Shown: piece after piece, positions 56,888-64,000 of the stretch
How the letters are laid out: every line of letters begins with the position of its first letter
Numbering within the stretch: the stretch's first letter is position 1
Assembly (NCBI RefSeq): GCF_000010725.1
Contig: NC_013854.1
Location: forward strand, 2,571,001-2,635,000
DNA from: Azospirillum sp. B510
GTDB lineage: Bacteria > Pseudomonadota > Alphaproteobacteria > Azospirillales > Azospirillaceae
Direction of reading: 5' to 3'
DNA: 64,000 nt
Made by a program: the position numbers and the translations under genes
Notes under the pieces: model-generated
The model's input: the letters and a program-made list of their open reading frames with translations, nothing else
The model's database searches: none
What the model was told of the DNA's origin: nothing

Positions 56888-57118
56888 ATGGCGACGCCCG
56901 AGGACAAGAGCAGCGAAGCGAAAACCAACGCCCGCGTCGACCCGAAGCTGCTGGAGATCCTGGTCTGCCCGCTGACCAAGGGTCCGCTGCGCTACGACGC
57001 CGACCGCGGCGAACTGGTCAGCGAACGCGCCGGTCTGGCCTATCCGATTCGCGACGGCATTCCGATCATGCTGATCGACGAGGCCCGCAGCCTGGACAAG
57101 GCGGGGGCGTCACGATGA
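56888..57118 (+). CDS. Trm112/YcaR-family zinc-ribbon-like protein
   Basis: A 76-residue protein with [42 protein letters not shown] broken across the canonical Trm112 fold: [10 protein letters not shown], then [15 protein letters not shown]. Trm112 proteins activate class I methyltransferases. Only one cysteine remains, so it is a zinc-free type usual in alphaproteobacteria. Its stop overlaps the start of the DUF971 gene (ATGA). Confidence 0.88.
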   Translation: MATPEDKSSEAKTNARVDPKLLEILVCPLTKGPLRYDADRGELVSERAGLAYPIRDGIPIMLIDEARSLDKAGASR

Positions 57119-57507
57119 GCGACAGCGTCGGGGACGGATTCGGCACGGTCCACTGGCCGACCGAGATCCGCCTGAAAAGGGAGGAGAAACGGCTGGAGGT
57201 CGATTTCGACGATGGCCGCAGCTTCTCCTACCCGGCGGAGTTCCTGCGTGTCGTCAGCCCGTCCGCCGAGGTGCAGGGCCACAATCCCAGCCAGAAGCAG
57301 ACGGTCGCCGGCCGTCGCCATGTCGGCATCATGCGGCTGGAGCCGGTCGGCAATTACGCCATCCGCATCGTCTTCGATGATCTGCATGACAGCGGCATCT
57401 ACACGTGGAAATACCTGCACGAGATCGGCAGCGACCAGGAAAGCCTGTGGTCCGGCTATCTCGAGGAGTTGCAGGCCAAGGGTCTGAGCCGCGACCCGCG
57501 GCGGTGA
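57115..57507 (+). CDS. DUF971 protein
   Basis: A 130-residue protein with the gamma-butyrobetaine-hydroxylase-like N-terminal fold: [60 protein letters not shown] and [17 protein letters not shown]. Stand-alone members are linked to iron-sulfur cluster handling near Mrp/ApbC genes in other bacteria. It is translationally coupled to the Trm112-like gene. Confidence 0.9.
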   Translation: MSDSVGDGFGTVHWPTEIRLKREEKRLEVDFDDGRSFSYPAEFLRVVSPSAEVQGHNPSQKQTVAGRRHVGIMRLEPVGNYAIRIVFDDLHDSGIYTWKYLHEIGSDQESLWSGYLEELQAKGLSRDPRR

Positions 57508-57520
57508 GCAACAGCCACGG

Positions 57521-57552
57521 AAAGCCCCTCCTCCAAGCGGAGGAGGGGCTTT
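57521..57552. terminator. Bidirectional intrinsic terminator between DUF971 and ubiD genes
   Basis: A 14-bp perfect stem (57521-57534 with 57539-57552) and 4-nt loop, with AAA on the left and TTTTT on the right, lies between two convergent genes. Confidence 0.88.
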
Positions 57553-57556
57553 TTCC

Positions 57557-59068
57557 TCACTTCCAGATCGGCTTGCCGCTGCCCGGCAGGCCATAGAGAT
57601 CCCATTTGCGGCTGACCGTCTCCACCACCTCCCCGGTCATGTGGAGCTTTTCGCCCCACTCCCGCTTGGTCTCCGGCGGCCATTTGTTGGTGGCGTCCAG
57701 CCCGACCTTGCCGCCCAGTCCCGACTCCGGGCTGGCGAAGTCGAGATAATCGATCGGCGTACCCTCGATCACCGTGATGTCACGCGCCGGATCCATGCGG
57801 GTTGAGATCGCCCACATCACATCCTTCCAGTTCCGCGCGTCGATGTCGTCGTCCACGACGATCACCCATTTCGTGTACATGAACTGGCGCAGAAAGGACC
57901 AGACCCCCATCATCACCCGCTTGGCGTGGCCGGGATAGGCCTTCTTCATGCTGACCACGGCGATGCGGTAGGAACAGCCTTCCGGCGGCAGCCAGAAATC
58001 GACGATCTCCGGAAACTGCTGGATCAGCAGCGGGATGAACACCTCGTTCAGCGCCTCGCCTAGCACCGACGGCTCGTCGGGCGGGCGGCCGGTGAAGGTC
58101 GACAGGTAGATCGGCTTGCGCCGCATCGTCATGGCGGTGACGGTGAAGACCGGGAAGGGCTCGACCGAGTTGTAATAGCCGGTGTGGTCGCCGTAGGGCC
58201 CTTCGTCGGCGTATTCGTCCAGGCTGACATGGCCTTCAAGCACGATTTCGGCCTGGGCCGGCACCTTCAGCGGCACCGTTTTGCACTCCACCAGCTCCAC
58301 CTTCTTGCCGCGCAGCAGGCCGGCGAACTGGTATTCCGACAGGGTGTCCGGCACCGGCGTCACCGCCGCCAGGATGGTGCCGGGATCGGCCCCCAGCACG
58401 ACGGCGCAGGGCAGCGGCTCGCGCTTGCCGCTCGCGGCCCAGCGGTGATGGTGCTGGGCGCCGCCGCGGTGCTTCAGCCAGCGCATGATGGTCTTGTTCT
58501 TCCCCAGCACCTGCATGCGGTAGATGCCGAGGTTGAAGTCGTCCTCGCGCTTCCCCGTCGGCCCCTTGGTCACCACCAGCGGCCAGGTGATCAGCGGTGC
58601 CGGCTCTCCCGGCCAGCAGCTCTGCACCGGCAGGCGGCCGAGGTCGATGTCGTCGCCGGTCAGCACCACCTCCTGGCAGGGCGCCGAGCCGACGGTCTTC
58701 GGCTTCATCGACAGCACCGTCTTGGCCAGCGGGATCAGTTCCAGCGCCTCGCGGAAGCCACCCGGCGGCTCCGGCTGCTTGAGGAAGGCCAGCGTCTCGC
58801 CGATGGCGCGCAACTGGTACGGCTCGCGGTCCATGCCCCAGGCGACCCGCTCCACCGTGCCGAACAGGTTGACCAGCACCGGCATCTCGGAGCGCGTGCC
58901 GTCGGCCTTGATGACGTTCTCGAACAGCACCGCCGGGCCGTTCTCGGCCAAGAGGCGGGTCTGGATCTCGGTCATCTCCAGCACGGTCGACACCGGCTCC
59001 TTCACCACCACCAGCCGCCCCGCCTTCTCCAGCCGGTCGATGAAGTCGCGCAACGAGGTGTAGGGCAT
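57557..59068 (-). CDS. ubiD: 4-hydroxy-3-polyprenylbenzoate decarboxylase (UbiD)
   Basis: A 503-residue UbiD enzyme for the decarboxylation step in ubiquinone synthesis, dependent on prenylated FMN made by UbiX. Signatures are [36 protein letters not shown], the catalytic region with [22 protein letters not shown], and [21 protein letters not shown]. The E-x-x-R-E/P style acid cluster [13 protein letters not shown] is retained. ATG 59068. ubiX is not in the window. Confidence 0.95.
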   Translation of the reverse strand: MPYTSLRDFIDRLEKAGRLVVVKEPVSTVLEMTEIQTRLLAENGPAVLFENVIKADGTRSEMPVLVNLFGTVERVAWGMDREPYQLRAIGETLAFLKQPEPPGGFREALELIPLAKTVLSMKPKTVGSAPCQEVVLTGDDIDLGRLPVQSCWPGEPAPLITWPLVVTKGPTGKREDDFNLGIYRMQVLGKNKTIMRWLKHRGGAQHHHRWAASGKREPLPCAVVLGADPGTILAAVTPVPDTLSEYQFAGLLRGKKVELVECKTVPLKVPAQAEIVLEGHVSLDEYADEGPYGDHTGYYNSVEPFPVFTVTAMTMRRKPIYLSTFTGRPPDEPSVLGEALNEVFIPLLIQQFPEIVDFWLPPEGCSYRIAVVSMKKAYPGHAKRVMMGVWSFLRQFMYTKWVIVVDDDIDARNWKDVMWAISTRMDPARDITVIEGTPIDYLDFASPESGLGGKVGLDATNKWPPETKREWGEKLHMTGEVVETVSRKWDLYGLPGSGKPIWK

Positions 59069-59159
59069 CGCAGGGTGTCCAGTGTGTGGGTGGCAGGTCC
59101 GAAACGGACGATAACCTTCAACCCGACGGCCGCTCCGTCAAGTGCGGTGGAGACTGGTT

Positions 59160-59225
59160 CCAAAAGAAAACCCCTTCCCCACCCCCGGTAGACCAAGGGT
59201 CCGACCGGGCGCGGGAAAGGGGCTT
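59160..59225 (-). terminator. Intrinsic terminator downstream of phaB
   Basis: On the minus strand an imperfect 10-bp GC stem (59213-59223 with 59169-59179) encloses an inner GC hairpin and is followed by a T-rich stretch (TTTTCTTTTGG as the complement of 59160-59170). Confidence 0.65.
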
Positions 59226-59267
59226 CGTCACAGCTCGGGAGCCGGGGTGCGAGATCCGGCTGCCGGA

Positions 59268-59990
59268 TCAGTACATGTGCTGGCCGCCGTTGATCGACAG
59301 GGTCGAGCCGGTCATGAAGCCGTTGTCGTCATTGACCAGGAACAGGACGGCGTTGGCGATCTCCGAGGCGCGGCCGAGACGGCCGACCGGGATGCGGGCC
59401 ACGATCTTCTCCAGCACGTTGGCCGGCACCGCGCGCACCATGTCGGTGTCGATATAGCCGGGAGCGATGGCGTTGACGGTGATGCCCTTGGCGGCACTCT
59501 CCTGGGCCAGCGCCTTGGTGAAGCCGTGGATGCCCGACTTGGCCGCGGCATAGTTGACCTGGCCGTACTGGCCGGCCTGGCCGTTGATCGAGCCGATGTT
59601 GACGATGCGGCCGAAGCCGCGCTCGCGCATGCCGTCGATGACGTTGCGGCACATGTTGAAGCAGGAGGACAGGTTGGTGTGGATCACCGCCTCCCACTGC
59701 TGATAGGTCATGCGGTGCATCACGCCGTCACGGGTGATGCCGGCGTTGTTGATCAGCACATCGACCGGGCCGAGATCGGACTCGATCGCGGCGATCCCCT
59801 TCTTGCAGGCGTCGAAATCGGCGACATCGAACTTGTAGGTCGGGATGCCGGTGCGGGCGGTGAATTCCTCGGCCGCCTGATCGTTGCCGGCATAGTTGGC
59901 GGCGACCTTGTAGCCGGCATTCTTCAGGGCGATGGCAACCGCCTCGCCGATGCCGCGGGTGCCACCAGTGACGACTGCAACACGAGCCAT
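59268..59990 (-). CDS. phaB: Acetoacetyl-CoA reductase
   Basis: A 240-residue short-chain dehydrogenase making (R)-3-hydroxybutyryl-CoA for PHB, using NADPH. Motifs are VVTGGTRGIGEAVA (Rossmann), LINNAGITRDGVMHRM, the catalytic Ser/Tyr/Lys triad in NIGSINGQAGQYGQVNYAAAK, and the NAIAPGYIDTDMV loop. GGAGAAGA lies before ATG 59990. It lies 147 bp after phaA, so they form an operon or near-operon. Confidence 0.95.
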   Translation of the reverse strand: MARVAVVTGGTRGIGEAVAIALKNAGYKVAANYAGNDQAAEEFTARTGIPTYKFDVADFDACKKGIAAIESDLGPVDVLINNAGITRDGVMHRMTYQQWEAVIHTNLSSCFNMCRNVIDGMRERGFGRIVNIGSINGQAGQYGQVNYAAAKSGIHGFTKALAQESAAKGITVNAIAPGYIDTDMVRAVPANVLEKIVARIPVGRLGRASEIANAVLFLVNDDNGFMTGSTLSINGGQHMY

Positions 59991-60137
59991 GGTTCTTCTC
60001 CCCAGAATTGGTTGTGATTGGTTGGTTTCTTTAAAATTCTTGTTTTTGGGTATGGGAACCCCTCCGCAGGTCCGGCGGATTCCTCATGCCTTGAGGGAAG
60101 CGGGCCGTTTCCGTGTGGAAAACGGCCCGTCCGATCC

Positions 60138-61313
60138 TCAGTCGCGCTGGACGCAGAGGGCGATGCCCATGCCGCCGCCGATGCACAGGGTGGCGAGGCC
60201 CTTCTTGGCGTCGCGCTTCTGCATTTCGAACAGCAGGGTGGTCAGCACGCGGGCACCCGAGGCGCCGACCGGATGGCCGAGCGCGATGGCGCCGCCATTG
60301 ACGTTGACCTTGCCGGTGTCCCAGCCCAGATCCTTGTTGACGGCCAGCGCCTGGGCGGCGAACGCCTCGTTCGCCTCGATCAGGTCGAGATCGTCGACGG
60401 TCCAGCCGGCCTTCTCCAGCGCCTTGCGCGAGGCCGGGATCGGGCCGGTGCCCATGATCGCCGGATCGACGCCGGCCGTCGCCCAGGAGACGATGCGGGC
60501 CAGCGGGGTGACGCCGCGCTTGGCCGCGTTCTCCGCCGTCATCAGCACCAGGGCGGCGGCGCCGTCATTGATGCCCGAGGCGTTGCCGGCGGTCACCGTG
60601 CCGTCCTTCGAGAAGGCCGGGCGCAGCTTGGCCAGCGATTCCGCGGTGGTGCCGTGCTTCGGGTACTCGTCTTCCGACACGACGACGTCACCCTTGCGGC
60701 CCTTGATGGTGACCGGGACGATCTCGTCCTTGAAGCGGCCGGCCTTCTGGGCGGCCTCGGCCTTCTGCTGGCTTGCGGCGGCGAAGGCGTCCTGCTCCTG
60801 GCGGGTCAGCTGCCACTTCTGGGCGACATTCTCGGCGGTCGTGCCCATGTGGTAGCCATGAAAGGCGTCGGTCAGGCCGTCGCGCAGCATGGTGTCGAGC
60901 AGCTCGGCCGAGCCCATCTTGGTGCCGTTGCGCAGATGCATGACGTGCGGCGCCATGCTCATGCTTTCCTGGCCGCCGACGACCAGGATGTCGGCGTCGC
61001 CGTTCTTGATCGCCTGATAGCCGAGCGCCACGGTGCGCAGGCCGGACCCGCAGAGCTGGTTGACGCCGATGGCGGTGGCCTCCACCGGAATGCCGGCGTT
61101 CACGGCGGCCTGGCGGGCCGGGTTCTGCCCCTGGCCGGCGGTCAGGATCTGGCCAAAGATGACTTCGTTCACTTCCGCCGCATCGGTCTTCGCGCGGGCC
61201 AGCGCCTCGCGGATGGCGACCTCACCCAGAACATGGGCGGGAACGGCGCTGAGGGCGCCGTTGAAGCTGCCGATGGGCGTACGGGCGGCACCGGCGATGA
61301 CAACCTCGGTCAT
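60138..61313 (-). CDS. phaA: Acetyl-CoA acetyltransferase (beta-ketothiolase)
   Basis: A 391-residue biosynthetic thiolase that condenses two acetyl-CoA. The acyl-accepting Cys is in [15 protein letters not shown], the His in [19 protein letters not shown], and the C-terminal Cys in [12 protein letters not shown]. Start ATG 61313 has GAGGAG upstream. Together with phaB, the PhaC-like and PhaE-like genes it supplies the PHB precursor. Confidence 0.96.
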   Translation of the reverse strand: MTEVVIAGAARTPIGSFNGALSAVPAHVLGEVAIREALARAKTDAAEVNEVIFGQILTAGQGQNPARQAAVNAGIPVEATAIGVNQLCGSGLRTVALGYQAIKNGDADILVVGGQESMSMAPHVMHLRNGTKMGSAELLDTMLRDGLTDAFHGYHMGTTAENVAQKWQLTRQEQDAFAAASQQKAEAAQKAGRFKDEIVPVTIKGRKGDVVVSEDEYPKHGTTAESLAKLRPAFSKDGTVTAGNASGINDGAAALVLMTAENAAKRGVTPLARIVSWATAGVDPAIMGTGPIPASRKALEKAGWTVDDLDLIEANEAFAAQALAVNKDLGWDTGKVNVNGGAIALGHPVGASGARVLTTLLFEMQKRDAKKGLATLCIGGGMGIALCVQRD

Positions 61314-61426
61314 TGAACGCTCCTCGAATTGGGACAGTTTTATTATAGCGCTGGTGGGACGCTCGGATTGCTTTTTACCTTACGGCGTGTAGCGGGACGG
61401 GTGCAAGCGGGCTGAAGGTCGCGGAG

Positions 61427-62743
61427 CTAACCTGTCGCAGCAAGCCATTCGGCCAGCGGGGCCCACACCCCGCTTTCGGCGCCGGCGCTGACGACCATGC
61501 CGATATGACCCAGCGGCGGACGCAGGATCCGGGCGCCGGGAACGGCATGGCCCAGCGCCAGGGCGGAGGCCGGCGGAACGATGCGGTCGCGCTCAGGAAT
61601 CAGCGCCAGGGTCGGCACGCGGATGGCGCCGGGGTCGACCGGCAGCCCGGCGACCATCCAGGCGCCGGCCATCGTGTCGTTGCGGCCGTACCAGCCAGCC
61701 AGCGCGTCGCGCGCCACCCCCGCCACCAGCGGCACCCCGTCGTTCAGCCAATCCTCCAGCGCGACGAAGGCGGTCGCGGCGCGGGACGCCGGCGCCATGC
61801 GGGCGAAGCCGGAGAATTTCTTCAAGGCCAGCAACGGGTCGAGCTGGGCGAAGAGCGCCTGCAGGGCGTCGGTCGGCAATTCGCCCCAGCGCTCCAGCGC
61901 CGGTCCCCAGGGCTGGATGAAGGTCGCGACCCGGCGCGCGGTCGCCGCATCCTCGGCATGGAAATCCCAGGGCGTCGCCATCAGCACCAGCCCGGCGAGC
62001 GAGCGCGGCCGGCGTTGGGCCAGCGCCGCCGCCAGCAAGCCGCCCATGCAATAGCCGACCACCGGCACCGGCCCGCCCACCGCCTCCACGACGACATCCA
62101 GGGCGCGCTCCAGCCGGCCGGCGATATAGTCGGTCAGGGTGAACCGGCGCTCCAGCGGTCCGGGCCTGCCCCAATCCAGCAGGAAGGGTCGGAGTCCGCG
62201 CGCCGCCAGCCAGCGCAGCAGGCTCCTGTCCCGCGACAGATCCAGGATATAGCCGCGGTTCACCAGCGACGGCACGAACAGCACCGGCCTGCCCCCGGCC
62301 GCCGCCCCATAATCCAGCAGGCGCGATCCACCCTCCGTCCAAACCGTCGGCGGATCGGGCAGGTCGCGTCGGTAGGGGTGATGACGGTAACGCTCGATCC
62401 CGCTCAGGACGGCATCGACGCGCCGGCGGATCTCGCGGTCAACCTCCCGGCCCAGGGGGTCGGCGGCGCCTGCCCGCGCGCGCTCCCCCCCGGCCGGATG
62501 CCGGCGATCCAACAGCGTCCGATCCGCCAGCGCCATGTCCGCCCTGAGCGCCGCCGCCCGCTCCCGCAGGGCCGGCGACCAGGGAAGCAAGCCGCTCCTC
62601 AAGAGCGGCAATGCGGTCGAGGAGCTGAGCAAGCTGCCCAGAGCCGCCGTCAGATGCAGGGCCAGCGGACGCGGCCCCTGCCGCATCGGCTGGCGGGGCG
62701 GAGTCCCGTCCGCCCGGCTGTCGTCCGCCAGACGCTCGCTCAT
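61427..62743 (-). CDS. PHA synthase-like alpha/beta hydrolase (PhaC class III-type)
   Basis: A 438-residue protein with the PHA-synthase lipase-box variant PVVGYCMGGLLAA (Cys nucleophile), the Asp in LIPERDRIVPP and the His in RPPLGHIGMVV; the segment PVLFVPSLVNRGYILDL with RPFLLDWGRP matches PhaC. Short length, versus about 600 residues for class I, suggests class III, which needs a PhaE partner. The first about 100 residues are Ala/Arg-rich and overlap the PhaE-like ORF in another frame; ATGs at 62683 or 62536 could be the true start. Confidence 0.78.
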   Translation of the reverse strand: MSERLADDSRADGTPPRQPMRQGPRPLALHLTAALGSLLSSSTALPLLRSGLLPWSPALRERAAALRADMALADRTLLDRRHPAGGERARAGAADPLGREVDREIRRRVDAVLSGIERYRHHPYRRDLPDPPTVWTEGGSRLLDYGAAAGGRPVLFVPSLVNRGYILDLSRDRSLLRWLAARGLRPFLLDWGRPGPLERRFTLTDYIAGRLERALDVVVEAVGGPVPVVGYCMGGLLAAALAQRRPRSLAGLVLMATPWDFHAEDAATARRVATFIQPWGPALERWGELPTDALQALFAQLDPLLALKKFSGFARMAPASRAATAFVALEDWLNDGVPLVAGVARDALAGWYGRNDTMAGAWMVAGLPVDPGAIRVPTLALIPERDRIVPPASALALGHAVPGARILRPPLGHIGMVVSAGAESGVWAPLAEWLAATG

Positions 62744-63047
62744 CGGAAGGCCGTCCGTGTTGAGGGGTGCCGGTGTTCGGGAAGGGACCGGGCCGGGGAT
62801 CCCAGCCGGTGCCGGCCATAGAGCCGCCAGCGAAGCCGAATCCCGCCGGCCCCGGTCCGAACGGAGCCACCCCCTGCCCCATCATCTGGAACAGGCGGGT
62901 CATCATGTCCGCCATCTCCGGATCGGCGGCGCAGGCCGTCCATTGGTCCTGCCACAGGTCCAGATAGCGGCGGGCCAGCGATTCGTATGAAGGCGGATCG
63001 CCGGGCGACGGATCGGGGGAGCGGTCTGGAGTCGACGGGTCGGCCAT
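62439..63047 (-). CDS. PhaE-like PHA synthase subunit, overlapping the PhaC-like gene
   Basis: A 202-residue ORF directly upstream of and overlapping the PhaC-like gene by 305 bp (about 100 codons). Its N-terminal part (SYESLARRYLDLWQDQW, DMMTRLFQMMG) is helical and its centre is Gly/Pro-rich. The section inside the overlap contains a leucine-spaced coiled coil (QLAQLLDRIAALEERLASL), the kind of C-terminal helix seen in PhaE subunits. The last residues are Gly/Arg-rich and may be less constrained. The ribosome site is weak. The PhaE identity is inferred from position and coiled coil rather than from strong homology. Confidence 0.6.
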   Translation of the reverse strand: MADPSTPDRSPDPSPGDPPSYESLARRYLDLWQDQWTACAADPEMADMMTRLFQMMGQGVAPFGPGPAGFGFAGGSMAGTGWDPRPGPFPNTGTPQHGRPSDERASGGRQPGGRDSAPPADAAGAASAGPASDGGSGQLAQLLDRIAALEERLASLVAGPAGAGGGAQGGHGAGGSDAVGSPASGRGGARAGRRRRPPGPGG

Positions 63048-63345
63048 GGCGGGAGTATAGGGATGACAGGGTCGGATTGACCAGTCCGGGATGGCTCCCC
63101 ACCTGTCCTTTCGGATATCGGCCGATGCCTCCGGCGCCGCCCCGCCCCTCCGCTCACGCCGGCAGGCCCGACGGGGGCGCGGCGCTATGCCGCGGCGCAA
63201 GGCTGGACAAATTGCTATTCCTTCGAGTAGTCCTAATGACGGAACAATTTCCGCTGCTTGACCCGCGTGTTCCGGAACAGCATGGGCTTGCCTACCGCCC
63301 GTTCGCGCATGGCCCGGAACGCGTCCCTTCTTGAAAGAGTCCGCG

Positions 63346-63984
63346 ATGGCCGACAAGGAAGACCAGAAGTCCGCTCCGATCACGATCAAGAAGTACGCCA
63401 ACCGGCGGCTCTACAACACCGCGACCAGCAGCTATGTCACGCTGGACCACCTCTGCCAGATGGTGAAGGACGGGCTAGATTTCGTGGTCTATGACGCGAA
63501 GACGGGCGAGGACATCACCCGCTCCGTGCTGACCCAGATCATCGTGGAGGAGGAAAGCAAGGGCCAGAACCTGCTGCCGATCAGCTTCCTGCGCCAGTTG
63601 ATCGGCTTCTACGGCGACAACATGCAGTCGGTGGTCCCGCGCTATCTGGAATATTCGATGCAGGCCTTCTCGCGCAATCAGGAGCAGATGCGCGATTATT
63701 TCCAGAACACGCTGGGCGGCATGTTCCCATTCGGCCGGCTGGACGAGGTCAGCAAGCAGAACATGGCGATGTTCGAACGCGCCATGCGCATCTTCACGCC
63801 CTTCGGCGCCGCCGGCGCCACGGACGAGGCCCCCGGCGGACAACGCCCGGCCAACCCGGCGACCGCCCCGACGCCCGCCGCCACGGCCGGCGCCACCTTC
63901 GACGAATTGCAGAAGCAGATCGACGAGTTGCAGAAGCAGATCGCCAGCATCGCCAGCCCGGGCGGCAAGTCGGATACGAAGTGA
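63346..63984 (+). CDS. phaR: Polyhydroxyalkanoate synthesis repressor PhaR
   Basis: A 212-residue PhaR. The conserved DNA-binding N-terminal block is ITIKKYANRRLYNTATSSYV (residues 12-31), followed by LTQIIVEEESKGQNLLPISF and RNQEQMRDYFQNTLGGMFPF. The C-terminal end is a heptad-like coil (ELQKQIDELQKQIASI). PhaR binds PHB granules and represses phasin or PHA genes when PHB is low. ATG 63346 has AAAGAG 6 nt upstream; TTG 63331 is an alternative. Divergent from the PhaE-like gene, so the 300-bp gap likely holds its operator. Confidence 0.93.
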   Translation: MADKEDQKSAPITIKKYANRRLYNTATSSYVTLDHLCQMVKDGLDFVVYDAKTGEDITRSVLTQIIVEEESKGQNLLPISFLRQLIGFYGDNMQSVVPRYLEYSMQAFSRNQEQMRDYFQNTLGGMFPFGRLDEVSKQNMAMFERAMRIFTPFGAAGATDEAPGGQRPANPATAPTPAATAGATFDELQKQIDELQKQIASIASPGGKSDTK

Positions 63985-64000
63985 CCGGAAATCTTAGCCC

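Overview
The window is very GC-rich chromosomal DNA of an alphaproteobacterium, most likely an Azospirillum-type member of the Rhodospirillales. This is inferred from the codon bias, two methyl-accepting chemoreceptors, several two-component proteins, separate glyQ/glyS genes, a class III-like PHB locus with a PhaR regulator, and IS1380-type mobile DNA. No 16S gene or other decisive taxonomic marker is present.

Layout. 1-7.0 kb: signalling genes. These are a PAS/pseudo-kinase fused to a DnaQ-type exonuclease, a histidine kinase that overlaps it, then receiver-PAS-kinase, PAS-kinase and receiver proteins. 7.0-13.2 kb (minus strand): a compact RiPP (ribosomally made, modified peptide) cluster. 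In transcription order it holds a Nif11-leader precursor with a 5-residue aromatic repeat, a Nif11-leader precursor with a six-fold 44-residue repeat, YcaO, TfuA, a MoaD/ThiS-like sulfur carrier and a rhodanese-ThiF (E1) fusion. 13.3-15.8 kb: a GNAT gene and an intact IS1380-family element flanked by CTAG duplications. 15.9-23.1 kb: a secreted small protein, a zinc-ribbon membrane protein, glyQ-glyS, a CheC/CheY-like pair, a PIN protein and a DedA protein. 23.2-31.1 kb: an HD-GYP protein, an anion permease, a metallo-beta-lactamase-fold hydrolase, purL-purQ and amt. 31.3-40 kb: pmbA, DoxX, cysS, gltX, elbB, an HslV-like Ntn hydrolase, a small membrane protein and an NadE paralogue that has lost its glutaminase catalytic residues. 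40-46 kb: a low-complexity protein, a SnoaL-like protein, a serine beta-lactamase-family protein and two cell-envelope glycosyltransferases. 46.4-53.4 kb: two chemoreceptors around an EpmC-like protein, then an AEC transporter and an RraA-family protein. 54.2 kb: tRNA-Gly(GCC). 54.4-59.1 kb: prolyl-tRNA editing protein, CnoX-like thioredoxin, Lon-N protein, Trm112-like protein, DUF971 protein and ubiD. 59.3-64 kb: the PHB locus, phaB, phaA, a PhaC-like synthase overlapping a PhaE-like ORF, and divergent phaR.

The stand-out system is the RiPP cluster. YcaO plus TfuA is the known thioamide-forming pair. Here it is translationally coupled to a sulfur-carrier protein ending in GG and to its adenylating/sulfurtransferase enzyme. 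Two precursors share a Nif11-type leader and carry very different, highly repetitive cores, one of them free of cysteine. My inference is that the carrier thiocarboxylate supplies sulfur to backbone amides of the repeated cores. No exporter or dedicated peptidase lies beside the cluster.
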